This document shows positions 8,803-17,632 of a stretch of DNA of 64,000 nt, in pieces (the stretch's first letter is position 1; each line of letters begins with the position of its first letter). The DNA is taken from the NCBI RefSeq assembly GCF_000024165.1, contig NC_013193.1:103596-167595 (forward strand), written 5' to 3'. Origin of the DNA: Accumulibacter phosphatis. Lineage in GTDB: Bacteria > Pseudomonadota > Gammaproteobacteria > Burkholderiales > Rhodocyclaceae. Below the pieces are notes generated by a model that made no database searches, was not told the DNA's origin, and was given only the letters and a program-made list of their open reading frames with translations. Both the position numbers and the translations under genes were made by a program.

Positions 8803-8814
8803 GCGACCCTCCTT

Positions 8815-9198
8815 CTATTTCAACACGAAGCGAACCGTTGCTGTGGCTTTGCCCGGCACGGATACCAACGCGACAATCTTGCTGTTGGCAAATTTGAAAC
8901 TGCCTGTGGCTTCCAGTTGCTGGCCTACCGGTTTCAACTCGACTTCCTGCTTATCAGCACCGACGAGGATGGTCAGCTTGGCGTTGGACTTCGAGACATC
9001 CACCGGCTTGCCATGATCGCGCAAATGCAACTGAATCAAATCCGGCTTGACCACCAGTTCGTAATCCACATCCTTGACCTCGCTGACGACGCCGCCGTGA
9101 AGCGGCTTGCGTTCGTGGCCATGGTCGTGACCACCGGCGGCGAAGGCAAGGCCGGACATGGAGAAGGCAAAAGCGGCGAGAAAATAAATCGGTTTCAT
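8815..9198 (-). CDS. Periplasmic protein of the RND metal-efflux operon (His-rich N-terminus)
   Basis: About 127 residues from ATG 9198, chosen because AAGGAAAT precedes it; an upstream in-frame start would place a non-signal leader in front. The signal peptide (FLAAFAFSMSGLAFA) is followed by GGHDHGHERKPLHGG, a likely metal-binding stretch. The fold that follows (YELVVKPDLIQLHLRDHGKPVD) is beta-rich. A related gene stands at the same place behind the second RND operon (30123-30590), there with the His tail at the C-terminus. A periplasmic metal-binding partner of the pump is likely but unproved. Confidence 0.7.
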   Translation of the reverse strand: MKPIYFLAAFAFSMSGLAFAAGGHDHGHERKPLHGGVVSEVKDVDYELVVKPDLIQLHLRDHGKPVDVSKSNAKLTILVGADKQEVELKPVGQQLEATGSFKFANSKIVALVSVPGKATATVRFVLK

Positions 9199-9223
9199 GG
9201 GATTTCCTTTCGTAGAGCAATAA

Positions 9224-12200
9224 TTAGAGCGCACCGGCATCGCTATCGTTCATCAGGCGTTCCGCATCCTTGCGGCCGAACAGCCAGAACATGGCGGGTG
9301 TCAGGAAGGTGTCGAGCAGGGTTGAGCTGATCAGGCCCGAAAAGATGACCACTGCGACCGGATGCAGGATTTCCGTACCCGGCCGCTCGGCCTCGAACAA
9401 CAACGGTGCCAGCGCGAAGGCCGTCACCAGCGCCGTCATCAAGACGGGTGCAAGACGTTCCAGAGAGCCGCGCAGGATCATCTTGTGGTCGAAGTTCTCG
9501 CCTTCGATGCGCATCAGGTTGATGTAATGGCTGACCTTGAGGATGCCGTTGCGTACCGAGATGCCAGCCAACGTGATGAAGCCGACCAGCGCGGCGACCG
9601 ATAGCGGCTGCCCGGAAAGCCACAAACCGAGCACTGCGCCAACCAGTGCCAGCGGAATGTTGGCCATGATCAGCGCCGACAGCACGACCGACTTGTAGCG
9701 ACTGAAGAGCACCACAAACATCAGCACCAGCGAGACGATGGAGAGCAGACCAACCAGCCGCGAAGCCTCTTCTTGCGCCTGGAACTGTCCGCCCAGGGTG
9801 ATGAAGTAGCCTTCAGGCAGTTTGCTGTCGCCGACCACCTTGCGGATGTCCTCGATAATCTCGGACAATGCCCGCCCTTGGGCGTTGGCCGAAATCACGA
9901 TGCGCCGCTTGCCATCGTCGCGGCTGACCTGATTCGGCCCGTCGCCATCCTCGATGGTGGCGATTTTTGACAGGGGAATCGGGCCGCCGGGCGTTTCCAG
10001 CAATATCCGCCCCAGCCCTTGCAACGAGCGGGACGATTCGGGCAAACGCACGACCAGCGCAAAGCGCCGGCCGCCCTCGACCACTTGCGTTACTTTTTCA
10101 CCTTCGACCAGGCTTTGCAGCGTCGCCAGAATCTGTGGCGTCGGCACGCCGTACTGTGCGGCCGTCGCGTAGTTGACACTGACCTTGATCTGCGGGGCCA
10201 GTACCTGCTTCTCAATTTCCAGATCGACAACGCCGGGAATACCGGCCAACCTGCCGCGCAGCACATCGGCCTGACCACGTAGCGTGTCCAGGTCGTCGCC
10301 AAAAATCTTGATAGCGATCTGCGAGCGCACGCCGGACAGCATATGATCGATGCGGTGCGAGATGGGCTGGCCGATAGCAACCGCTGCCGGCAGGTTGATC
10401 AGGCGGGCGCGAATGTCGGCCGAAATTTCGCCCATCGAGCGCGTCATTTCGGACGCCGGCTTCAGGCCGACATCCAGTTCACTGACGTGAACGCCTTCCG
10501 CATGCTCGTCGAGTTCCGCCCGGCCGCTGCGCCGCCCGACGTGCACAACTTCCGGCACTGCCTTGACTAGCACCTCGGCCTGTTGCGCCAGGGCCGACGA
10601 CTCGGCCAGCGTGACGCCGGGATTAAGGCGCATGCCAATCAGTAGCGTTCCCTCATTGAAGGGCGGCAGGAAGGTTTTTGGGAAGAAGGGCACCGCGACC
10701 GCTGCCACCAGAACGGCAACAGCACCGGCAGCCAACGCCGCTTTAGGCCGGTTGAGCACCGCCTGCAAACTGCGGCCATAGCTGGCTTTCAGCCAGGCCA
10801 GCAGTTTCGTATCGCCATGATCGAGCGACTTCATTCTGGGCAGCAGGTAGAAGGAGAGCACCGGCGTCACCGTCACCGACACCACCAGCGAGGCCAGCGT
10901 CGAAACGATGAAAGCGATGCCGAGCGGCACGAACAGCCGACCTTCCATACCGGGCAGTGCGAACAGCGGCAGGAAAACCAGCACGATAATAATCGTTGCG
11001 TAGAGGATGGCCGAACGCACTTCCATCGTCGCATGGGCCACTAGTTCAATCGGGTGCATTCGATGATCGTGGTGCTTGGCCCGGTCTTCCTTCAGGCGCC
11101 GCAGCACGTTCTCGACGCCGACCACTGCGTCATCGACCAGGCCGCCGATGGCGATGGCCAGACCACCCAGGGTCATGGTGTTGATCGACAGGCCGTAATA
11201 GTCGAAGACCAGCGCCGTAATGAAAATTGACACCGGTATCGCGGTCAGCGCGATCACCGTCGGGCGCAAGGTGCCCAGGAAGAAGAACAGGATGACGGCG
11301 ACGAAGACCGACGCCCCGATCAGCTTGCCTTGCAGCGTGCTGATCGACGACTCGATGAAACTGGCCTGGCGGAAGGTTACCTTGGGCGCCTCCATGCCGG
11401 CCGGCAGCGATTTTTTCAGATCCTCCACGGCGGCCTCAATGCTCCGGGTCAGATGGATGGTGTCCGCCGTTGGCTGCTTCTGGATGCCGAGAATGACCGC
11501 CGGCTTGCCCTCGAAACCGGCATCGCCCCGCTTGATGGCCGGCGCGAAGGTCACGTCGGCGATTTGCCGCAATAAAACGGGTTGACCGTGGCGGGCCGTC
11601 AGCGCCAGATTTTTCAGGTCGTCCAGACGCGACGTGCGGCCGAGATGGCGAATCAGGTATTCGCGCCCGTTGAGTTCGAGGAAACCGCCGGAGGTGTTGG
11701 CCGAGTATCCCTTGAGCGCCCCGGTCAGCTGTTCGTGCGAAATGCCCAGTTCCGCCATGCGCGTCGTGTTCGGCTGCACCTGGAACTGCCGTACTTCGCC
11801 GCCGATGGGAATGACCTGCGCCACGCCGGCGATGGCCATCAAACGCGGACGCAGCACCCAGTCGGCGTATTCGCGCACCTGCATCGGCGAAATCTTCGCT
11901 GTGTCGATGGGAATGGCGATCTGCATGATTTCGCCCATGATCGAACTGATCGGCCCCATGCGCGGCGTGACGCCCGTCGGCAGCCCTTCCTCCATCGAGG
12001 AAAGACGTTCCGACACCATCTGTCGCGCCCGGAAAATCTCTGTTCTCCAGTTAAAGGTCACATAAATGAACGAGAGGCCGGCACTGGAAACCGACCGTAC
12101 GCTTTCCACCCCTGGCAGACCGTTCATGGTCGTTTCCAGCGGGAAGGTGATCAGTTGTTCAACTTCCTCGGCGGCCATGCCGCCGGATTCGGTCATGATG

Positions 12201-12343
12201 GTGACCGTCGGCTTGTTGAGGTCTGGAAACACATCGACCGGCGTGCGCGAGAGCGTGAATGCCCCATACGCCATCAGCACCAGGCTGGCGATGATGACCA
12301 GCAGGCGGTTGGCAAGGCTGTTGTCGAGAAGCCACTTAAACAT
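9224..12343 (-). CDS. czcA: CzcA/CusA-type RND heavy-metal efflux pump (first copy)
   Basis: Inner-membrane proton/cation antiporter of 1039 residues, the usual HME-RND length. It begins with the first transmembrane helix LLVIIASLVLMAYGAF and the family motif TPVDVFPDLNKPTV. Two large periplasmic loops alternate with two blocks of helices. Helix 4, near residue 400, reads GGLAIAIGGLVDDAVVGVEN. This has two adjacent aspartates and differs from the single-aspartate patterns of CzcA (DGAVV) and CusA (DAAIV), so the metal cannot be assigned. It follows the czcB gene by 12 bp. The paralogue at 30622-33726 shares most motifs. Confidence 0.93.
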   Translation of the reverse strand: MFKWLLDNSLANRLLVIIASLVLMAYGAFTLSRTPVDVFPDLNKPTVTIMTESGGMAAEEVEQLITFPLETTMNGLPGVESVRSVSSAGLSFIYVTFNWRTEIFRARQMVSERLSSMEEGLPTGVTPRMGPISSIMGEIMQIAIPIDTAKISPMQVREYADWVLRPRLMAIAGVAQVIPIGGEVRQFQVQPNTTRMAELGISHEQLTGALKGYSANTSGGFLELNGREYLIRHLGRTSRLDDLKNLALTARHGQPVLLRQIADVTFAPAIKRGDAGFEGKPAVILGIQKQPTADTIHLTRSIEAAVEDLKKSLPAGMEAPKVTFRQASFIESSISTLQGKLIGASVFVAVILFFFLGTLRPTVIALTAIPVSIFITALVFDYYGLSINTMTLGGLAIAIGGLVDDAVVGVENVLRRLKEDRAKHHDHRMHPIELVAHATMEVRSAILYATIIIVLVFLPLFALPGMEGRLFVPLGIAFIVSTLASLVVSVTVTPVLSFYLLPRMKSLDHGDTKLLAWLKASYGRSLQAVLNRPKAALAAGAVAVLVAAVAVPFFPKTFLPPFNEGTLLIGMRLNPGVTLAESSALAQQAEVLVKAVPEVVHVGRRSGRAELDEHAEGVHVSELDVGLKPASEMTRSMGEISADIRARLINLPAAVAIGQPISHRIDHMLSGVRSQIAIKIFGDDLDTLRGQADVLRGRLAGIPGVVDLEIEKQVLAPQIKVSVNYATAAQYGVPTPQILATLQSLVEGEKVTQVVEGGRRFALVVRLPESSRSLQGLGRILLETPGGPIPLSKIATIEDGDGPNQVSRDDGKRRIVISANAQGRALSEIIEDIRKVVGDSKLPEGYFITLGGQFQAQEEASRLVGLLSIVSLVLMFVVLFSRYKSVVLSALIMANIPLALVGAVLGLWLSGQPLSVAALVGFITLAGISVRNGILKVSHYINLMRIEGENFDHKMILRGSLERLAPVLMTALVTAFALAPLLFEAERPGTEILHPVAVVIFSGLISSTLLDTFLTPAMFWLFGRKDAERLMNDSDAGAL

Positions 12344-12355
12344 GATTGGCTCCGC

Positions 12356-13378
12356 TCAGCGTATCTGGTTGATCAGAGTGGCCGCGCGGACGGCAACCCG
12401 ATCCCCGGCTTTCAGTCCGCTGGTTACCGCCACGTGGGTGCCGTCCAGCGGCTCGGCGGTTACCGTGCGCGGCTCAAAGCGTTCCGGCGCCGTCTTGACC
12501 CAGACGATGCTCTGGTTGGCCGGGTTCTTCATTAGCGCCGCCGCCGGCACACGGATTCCTGGCACCGTGCTGCGCGTCTGCACGAAGACCCGAACCGGCT
12601 GGCCGACGGCCAATCCCGCCAAAGCGCTACCTTCACCCCGGAAGGTCAGCGGCAGGGCCTGTTCGCGCAGGCTGCGGGCAACGCCGACCAGGCGTAGCGG
12701 CAACTTCTGCTCGCCAACGGCAACAAAGGCCCCGGCCACATCGCTGGCGACGGCCATATCGAAAGCCAGCGCCTCGATCAGCAGGCGTTCCGGATTGACG
12801 ATCTCGAACAGGATTTCGCGGGCTTCGAGCACCTGACCAGAGACGACGTTGGCCGAGGCAATAACGCCACTGACCGGCGCCACCAGTTGCTCGTTGGCCA
12901 CGGCAGCTTCGGCTTCCTCGATGACCTTGCGCGGCACGGTGTCGGACAGTTCTCGCAGGCGGCGCAGGCGACTTTCAGCCAGGGAGCGGCTGTTGCCGCC
13001 GACTTCCGGCGTCACGTAAGCCAGCACCTCGCCTTTCTTGACCTGCTGGCCGGGCAATGGCAGACCGCGTGGTCCCGGCGTGACACGACCGGCAACGATG
13101 GCCTGCACTTTGCCGCCGGCATTCGGGTCCATGACCACCTTGCCGGCCAGTTCATGGGTACGGGGCAGTTCGCCTGGCTCAACCAGCAGGGTGCGAACGC
13201 CGATCTGGCGTTGCGCCGGTTTGGGCAGGAAGACGCTGCCGTCCGGCTGGCGTTTGGGGCCGCTGCCGCTGGCAGCGGGTGGGGCGTCACCGTGGTCATG
13301 GCCGTCGCCGGCCAGAGCCGGCATTGGGGAGAGCAAGAAGGAAAGACAAAAAGCGCTCAATAACAGCCGGGGCCTCAT
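12356..13378 (-). CDS. czcB: RND periplasmic adaptor CzcB/CusB-like (first copy)
   Basis: Membrane-fusion protein of about 340 residues linking the CzcA-type pump to the outer-membrane channel. ATG 13378 overlaps the preceding gene's stop as ATGA; the longer upstream frame is spurious. A signal peptide (LLLSAFCLSFLLSPMPALA) is followed by GDGHDHGDAPP, a His/Asp metal-binding leader. Barrel-sandwich motifs include GPRGLPLPGQQVKKGEVL and LVAPVSGVIASANVVSGQ. The coiled-coil hairpin is short (ESRLRRLRELSDT), as in CusB-type adaptors. The C-terminus ends in the membrane-proximal domain (GDRVAVRAATLINQIR). Confidence 0.9.
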   Translation of the reverse strand: MRPRLLLSAFCLSFLLSPMPALAGDGHDHGDAPPAASGSGPKRQPDGSVFLPKPAQRQIGVRTLLVEPGELPRTHELAGKVVMDPNAGGKVQAIVAGRVTPGPRGLPLPGQQVKKGEVLAYVTPEVGGNSRSLAESRLRRLRELSDTVPRKVIEEAEAAVANEQLVAPVSGVIASANVVSGQVLEAREILFEIVNPERLLIEALAFDMAVASDVAGAFVAVGEQKLPLRLVGVARSLREQALPLTFRGEGSALAGLAVGQPVRVFVQTRSTVPGIRVPAAALMKNPANQSIVWVKTAPERFEPRTVTAEPLDGTHVAVTSGLKAGDRVAVRAATLINQIR

Positions 13379-13929
13379 GCGGCACCTCCGAAATGCGGGT
13401 TGCGGGAAGCGCGCAGGCGGCGCAATAGGGCGGCGAGGAGTAGCAGCGCCCCGCCGGCGGCACCACCCCACAGGGCGTATTCCTTCCAGCCATGGGTGTG
13501 GGCGCTCGTTTCTCCATGCGCCTCTTCGTGGATGTCGAGTTCACCAGCCAGCAAGTCGGTTTCCTCGCCGGCGATGACGGTAGCCACGACCGACACGACC
13601 CCCGGCTTGAGTTCCTGCGCCAGCGTTGCCTCGAACTCGCCCTCGGCATGCGCTTCGACGGGGACTTTGACGCCGCCCAGTTCGAGTTCGAGCCTGGCGT
13701 TTTTGACTGGGCTGCCGTCGGCATAGCGGTCGAGATAGAGCGTCAGTTGCTTGCCATTGACGACGCCGACCAGTTCAAAGGTTTCGGACGTTGCCGCAAA
13801 AAGCGGCGAGGTGGGACCAGCCGATGATGCCGGCGCCTCGCCATGGTCGCCACCGGCCCAGGCCAGTGGAGTCGCCAGGACGATCCAGGCGGCCCATCCC
13901 AAAGCGACCAGCGTGTTTGTTGTTCTCAT
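13375..13929 (-). CDS. Membrane-anchored periplasmic protein of the RND operon (HTHGW motif)
   Basis: About 184 residues from ATG 13929 (GAGGAA ribosome site). An N-terminal signal segment (WAAWIVLATPLAWA) is followed by GGDHGEAP. The central beta-rich domain reads VNGKQLTLYLDRYADGSPV. Then comes AHTHGWKEYALWGG directly before a hydrophobic helix (GALLLLAALLRRLR). The copy in the second RND operon (34879-35424) has HTHGWREWVVWALPG at the same place, so this His-Trp motif at the membrane face is conserved. It lies between czcC and czcB in both operons. The function is unknown; presenting periplasmic metal to the pump is a guess. Confidence 0.72.
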   Translation of the reverse strand: MRTTNTLVALGWAAWIVLATPLAWAGGDHGEAPASSAGPTSPLFAATSETFELVGVVNGKQLTLYLDRYADGSPVKNARLELELGGVKVPVEAHAEGEFEATLAQELKPGVVSVVATVIAGEETDLLAGELDIHEEAHGETSAHTHGWKEYALWGGAAGGALLLLAALLRRLRASRNPHFGGAA

Positions 13930-13940
13930 GTTCGGATTCC

Positions 13941-15239
13941 TCATTTTTGTTCGGGGAGCAGGCCCAGGGCCTGACGCAGGGCGGAGATGGCGGCGGCCAG
14001 GTCAATCCGGGCGCGAGCGTTTTGCCGTTCGGCTTCGACGGATTCGAGTTCGATACGCAGGCGGGTCGGCAGGTCACTTTCGCCCAGGCGGAAGGACTTG
14101 TCGAAAAAGCCCCGCGACTCACGCGCCAGTTGGGTGCGCTTCTCGGCGGCCGCCAGTTGCGTGCGACTCGATTCGACGCGCACGCGCGCCGCTTCCAGAT
14201 CAGCCGCCAGGCGCTCGCGCTCGAGGCGAAGTTGCCCCTCGGTTTCGAGGGCTTCAGCGCGGGCAAGGCCGAGTTTGGCGCGATTGCGGCTCTCCGAACC
14301 AAAAGGGATGCGCACGCCTAGTGTGACGGTCTGCTGATAGTCGTCGCCGAAAGCGCCTCGCTCGCGGGTAGTCGCCAGCAGCAGTTCGGGATTGCTCCTC
14401 GTCTGCACGCTGGCCAGATCGGCACTACGGCGAGCAACCTCGGCCCGGTCGAACAGTTCGACGACCGCTGGGTGGGTCGAATCCAGGGCGGTGAAGTCGG
14501 CAGGCACCGCCGGCGGGGTTTCCGGGCCGTCGGCTGCTGCCACATCCGGCAGCTTGCCGATCAAGGCGCGCAGCTGCTGGGTGGCTGCGGCCAGCAGGCT
14601 GGCGCTTTCCGCCAGGGTCACCTCGGCGCTTGCCGCCACGCCATCGGCCTGATGCTGGTCCGATCGTGCCAGGTCGCCGGCCTTGACCCGGCGGCGGACA
14701 TCTTCTGCCAGTTTTTGCGCGCTGACCAAGCGCTCGCGGGCCAGTGACTGTTCGCCGCGTGCCCGCTGCCAGTTCCACCAGGCATCACGCACGGCGGCGG
14801 CTGTGCGCAATTGGGCAGCCGTCACCCGGCTGTCCACGGCTTTGGATTCGGCGTCTGCCAAGGCACCCTGACGGGAGCGCTCGCCCGGCAGCCACAGGGG
14901 CAAGACCACACCGGCCGCGTATTCGCGGCTGCCTTGATTCTTGCTCAGTTGGTCGGTCTTGCCGTACAAATCCAGCGAAGGCGCTTGGGCCGTCCAACTG
15001 CCGGCAACCTGCCGACGCGCCTCGGCAGCATCGCGCCGCAGATCAAGGGATTGCGCTTCCGGTTGTCGCTCCCAAGCGGCCGCAAAGGCTTGCGACAGGG
15101 TAATCACGGCACCAGCGGGGGCTGACGTCGATTGCGCCCACAGGTCCCCGGTCGCTATTGCAGCGAGCGAGCACAGCCCGGCAACGACTAGGCGGGCCGG
15201 TAAAAAGGTAGTTCGTGAAATTGATTTGCTTCGAGACAT
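13941..15239 (-). CDS. czcC: Outer-membrane efflux channel CzcC-like (first copy)
   Basis: TolC-family outer-membrane factor of 432 residues, first gene of the five-gene RND operon. ATG 15239 has GGAG six bases upstream. A signal peptide ends near GDLWAQS. Long alpha-helical hairpins with heptad-like pattern follow, including AEARRQVAGSWTAQAPSL and LPLWLPGERSRQGAL. The second repeat has RIPFGSESRNRAKLGLAR and FRLGESDLPTRLRIELE, both typical of CzcC. A 133-bp gap to czcI upstream contains no obvious promoter that I can name. Confidence 0.9.
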   Translation of the reverse strand: MSRSKSISRTTFLPARLVVAGLCSLAAIATGDLWAQSTSAPAGAVITLSQAFAAAWERQPEAQSLDLRRDAAEARRQVAGSWTAQAPSLDLYGKTDQLSKNQGSREYAAGVVLPLWLPGERSRQGALADAESKAVDSRVTAAQLRTAAAVRDAWWNWQRARGEQSLARERLVSAQKLAEDVRRRVKAGDLARSDQHQADGVAASAEVTLAESASLLAAATQQLRALIGKLPDVAAADGPETPPAVPADFTALDSTHPAVVELFDRAEVARRSADLASVQTRSNPELLLATTRERGAFGDDYQQTVTLGVRIPFGSESRNRAKLGLARAEALETEGQLRLERERLAADLEAARVRVESSRTQLAAAEKRTQLARESRGFFDKSFRLGESDLPTRLRIELESVEAERQNARARIDLAAAISALRQALGLLPEQK

Positions 15240-15373
15240 CCGATTCTCCAGTGATGAAAAGACACACGGGGAATCGGCGAGGTGCGACCGGGAAGTGTCG
15301 CAATGCGTCAGGGCGGATCAGTCCACCGCAGCCACAAGGGAGAAGCGCAGAAAAGTGCTATCCACCCCGCCGA

Positions 15374-15730
15374 TTAGGCGAGGACGGACCAGTTGGGGCG
15401 TTCGGGGTGCGCGAGAGGCGGCGCGGTCAGATTTCCCGGTGACCAGGGAATCGCAATGGACGCGCTGCTTGAAGCCGGCAAGGAGGCCATGCTGAAGATC
15501 GCCGCCGCACAACTCGCATGACAGGCGACGCAATCGCTGTCGATGCCACCACCCAGTGCTTTGGCATCCGGCGTGCCCTCCTGATCGGCAGCGGCCTGAT
15601 GCTGGTGGTCATGATGGCCAAAGTGCTGCGCAGCAGCCCCGGACTCGTGCTGGCAATAGCCGGCCACCGCCGCCCAGGAGAACTGGAACGGCAGAAAAAC
15701 GAGAAGAAGGATTGAGAGCCAGCGGCGCAT
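15374..15730 (-). CDS. czcI: CzcI-like cobalt-zinc-cadmium resistance protein
   Basis: About 118 residues from ATG 15730 (MRRWLSILLLVFLPFQFSWA). The signal peptide is followed by YCQHESGAAAQHFGHHDHQH, a histidine-rich stretch that is the hallmark of CzcI proteins found ahead of czcCBA operons. CVACHASC adds a small cysteine cluster that mimics a heme motif (CxxCH) but lies in a protein with no cytochrome features. In Cupriavidus-type czc operons CzcI affects metal inducibility; its biochemical role is not settled. It lies upstream of czcC on the same strand. Confidence 0.7.
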   Translation of the reverse strand: MRRWLSILLLVFLPFQFSWAAVAGYCQHESGAAAQHFGHHDHQHQAAADQEGTPDAKALGGGIDSDCVACHASCAAAIFSMASLPASSSASIAIPWSPGNLTAPPLAHPERPNWSVLA

Positions 15731-15743
15731 TGGTCGGATTGTA

Positions 15744-15863
15744 TCAGCGAAAATCATTTCCGGAAGCCCACCGCAAGATGCGCACGCCGTTGCCCACCAC
15801 CAGCAGACTCGCGCCCATGTCGGCGAAGGCTGCCATCCACATGGACGCATTGCCAAAATTTCC
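15744..15863 (-). pseudogene. C-terminal remnant of a P-type heavy-metal ATPase
   Basis: A minus-strand frame reads FGNASMWMAAFADMGASLLV, then VGNGVRILRWASGNDFR and a stop at 15744. This is the last transmembrane hairpin of ZntA/CadA-type ATPases; the intact paralogue at 18309 has FGNATMWMAVFADMGASLLV. Nothing upstream belongs to an ATPase, so only about 40 codons survive. It lies between DUF411 (15889) and czcI (15730), and is a relic of an older ATPase gene that once adjoined czcI. Confidence 0.75.
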
Positions 15864-15888
15864 CCAACCGCACTTTCGGGAATCGGCG

Positions 15889-16326
15889 CTATTCGACCGA
15901 GTAGAGGCGGGACGACTCACCCTCTTTGGGCAAGGTATATACCTTCAGCGTTCCCACGATGTGCGGCCCCATGCCGGGGGCATTGGTCGGCATGCCCGGA
16001 ATGGTCAGGCCCCGAACCGACGGCTGCTCGGTCAGCATTTTCTTGACAGCGGAGGCGGGCACATGGCCTTCCACGGTGTAGCCGCCAACTTTCGCGGTAT
16101 GGCAACTAGCCAAATGCGGGGGCACCCCAAACCGTTGCCGTTCCACGTCCATGGCACGGGTATTGACCTGTTTCACCTGAAAGCCGGACTCTTGCATGTG
16201 CTTGACCCACTCGGTGCAGCAGTCGCAATCAGGATTCTTGTAGACGGTCACTTCGGGCAGTTGTGCCGCAAGGGCACCCTGTAGTGCGGTGGTCACTAAC
16301 AGGCAGGCAATGAGCTTTTTCAACAT
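15889..16326 (-). CDS. DUF411 periplasmic metal-binding protein (first copy)
   Basis: About 145 residues from ATG 16326 (AAGGAT upstream). A signal peptide (LIACLLVTTALQGALA) leads to the DUF411 domain: VYKNPDCDCCTEWVKHM with a CxCC cluster, a later conserved CHTAKVGGYTVEGHVPA, and PGMPTNAPGMG, a Met/Pro loop. Members of this family accompany copper and other metal-resistance genes; the cysteine and histidine residues suggest metal binding. It lies 71 bp downstream of the DsbD-alpha-like gene on the same strand, so it may end the ATPase operon. A second copy is at 28995-29432. Confidence 0.85.
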   Translation of the reverse strand: MLKKLIACLLVTTALQGALAAQLPEVTVYKNPDCDCCTEWVKHMQESGFQVKQVNTRAMDVERQRFGVPPHLASCHTAKVGGYTVEGHVPASAVKKMLTEQPSVRGLTIPGMPTNAPGMGPHIVGTLKVYTLPKEGESSRLYSVE

Positions 16327-16396
16327 GAAAATAAATCCTTTCAATAAAATGGGAGATGGGCTAAACGCTAGTAATGGAAAAATGTGATAACCGGCG

Positions 16397-16888
16397 TCAA
16401 TCGAACTTCATGTCAACGGTTTTCTCAATCGGCGGATAACAGATGCCGAGTGTCTCATTGCACCCCTGATAAGACGCATAAAGGGTGACGGCTTTAGACT
16501 TGGGAGCGCGTTCCACAACGATTTCCGCGACGACCGGCGACTTATAGACTTCAATCAGCCCAAAATAGGGGTCGTTCTTCATCTCGCCGGAAGGTAGCCT
16601 CACCTCCTTAATCAAGACGCCGCTGGCGTTCTTCAAGGCGAAGCGGACCTTGTTCTTGTAGAGGTAGTGCTTCTTGGCAGGAATGATTTCAGCCACCACC
16701 GTATCGCCACCCTTCAGGGATGCCTTGAGCCGAAACGCCTGATCAGGAGGCAAGGGTTCCTCGGCTGCCGAAGCGCAATGGACCAGGCCCATGAGCATCA
16801 AGGCAGACAACGTGCGACGGTCAAATAGGGAGAAGGATCGTTGAGCCAATTTGTGTTCCTGGTTTTGATTTATAGCCAAAATTTGCAT
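16397..16888 (-). CDS. Stand-alone DsbD N-terminal (alpha) domain-like protein
   Basis: About 163 residues from ATG 16888 (AGGAAAT upstream). After a signal segment (LMLMGLVHCASAAEEP) the protein matches the immunoglobulin-like DsbD-alpha domain: DQAFRLKASLKGGDTVV, HHYLYK-like KKHYLYKNKVRF, and YQGCNETLGICYPP, which holds the two redox cysteines (CxxxxxxC spacing C-NETLGI-C). The DsbD membrane and thioredoxin-like parts are absent, so this is a solitary alpha domain. In full DsbD it passes electrons to DsbC and to the cytochrome c maturation partner. Two cytochrome c genes upstream in this operon make a periplasmic redox role plausible. Confidence 0.8.
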   Translation of the reverse strand: MQILAINQNQEHKLAQRSFSLFDRRTLSALMLMGLVHCASAAEEPLPPDQAFRLKASLKGGDTVVAEIIPAKKHYLYKNKVRFALKNASGVLIKEVRLPSGEMKNDPYFGLIEVYKSPVVAEIVVERAPKSKAVTLYASYQGCNETLGICYPPIEKTVDMKFD

Positions 16889-16908
16889 CGAGATTTCCTG
16901 CGCACTTG

Positions 16909-17511
16909 CTAAGTGGGCGCCTTGCTTTGAGCTGACGACGGCAAGGTTCCCAAAAGAAGAATCAAGGCGCTCAGACAAAGCGCCGTATCGGCGAGATTGA
17001 AGGCTGGCCAGTGCCAGCCGCCGGCATGGAAGTCCAGATAATCCACGACCGCTCCCCGGCCCAAGCGATCTACCAGGTTGCCGACGGCACCGCCGAGGAG
17101 CAGGCTATACCCCCACCCTTCCCACCGGTTCGCCACGCCTTTCAGCAACATGATGGTCAGCCCCACCGAGACGGCCAAGGCAAGGGCAATCAAGACATAG
17201 CGTTGCCAACCGCCGGCATTCGCGAGAAAACTGAAGGCTGCGCCGCTATTCAGGATGTGGACGAGATTGAAAAACGGTAACACCGTTTCGCCTGCGCCCA
17301 AGGGGAAGGTACCCGCGATCCAATGCTTGGCCCATTGGTCCGCCAAGGCCACACCGATGGCCAATCCCAGCCAGCGGTACCGGTCCATCATGGGCTTGCG
17401 CGGGATTATTTGCGGAGCACTCGCCCTATCGCCAGAACCCTGTTGCGCGGTCTCTGCTCTCGGGAGCGCCGCGAGGGCGGTCATGGTCACTATGAGACGA
17501 GTCCTGTCCAT
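16909..17511 (-). CDS. lspA: Lipoprotein signal peptidase (signal peptidase II)
   Basis: Inner-membrane aspartyl protease that removes signal peptides from prolipoproteins. The LspA body starts near MDRYRWLGLAIGVALADQWAK and holds the catalytic pair in GNLVDRLGRGAVVDYLDFH and FNLADTAL. Four membrane helices are visible. ATG 17511 has a strong ribosome site (AGGAGAG) and gives about 200 residues with an unusual 40-residue leader; an internal ATG at 17391 or 17388 gives the normal length but has a weak site. It lies between a cytochrome c gene and a DsbD-alpha gene. The LspA half of PbrBC (45106) is its closest relative in the window, so a metal-resistance version is likely. Confidence 0.9.
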   Translation of the reverse strand: MDRTRLIVTMTALAALPRAETAQQGSGDRASAPQIIPRKPMMDRYRWLGLAIGVALADQWAKHWIAGTFPLGAGETVLPFFNLVHILNSGAAFSFLANAGGWQRYVLIALALAVSVGLTIMLLKGVANRWEGWGYSLLLGGAVGNLVDRLGRGAVVDYLDFHAGGWHWPAFNLADTALCLSALILLLGTLPSSAQSKAPT

Positions 17512-17632
17512 GTCATCTCTCCTTGGTTGAATCAGCTATCAATGCGAGGCATGGCCTCGCGTCGCTACAGGAGCACGCCCACGACGAGCGCGCCTCTGCA
17601 CTTCTAAAGGTGGCATCGGCGTCGAGACGGTG

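Noticed and set aside
11582..12535. 317-residue plus-strand frame opposite czcA
   Set aside because: Antisense shadow of the RND pump; no ribosome site and no recognisable motif. The same applies to the frames opposite the second pump, copA, tnpA and trbE.
15560..15590. CVACHASC in the CzcI-like protein as a heme-binding site
   Set aside because: The spacing fits CxxCH, but the protein is a His-rich CzcI type with no cytochrome fold or distal ligand region.
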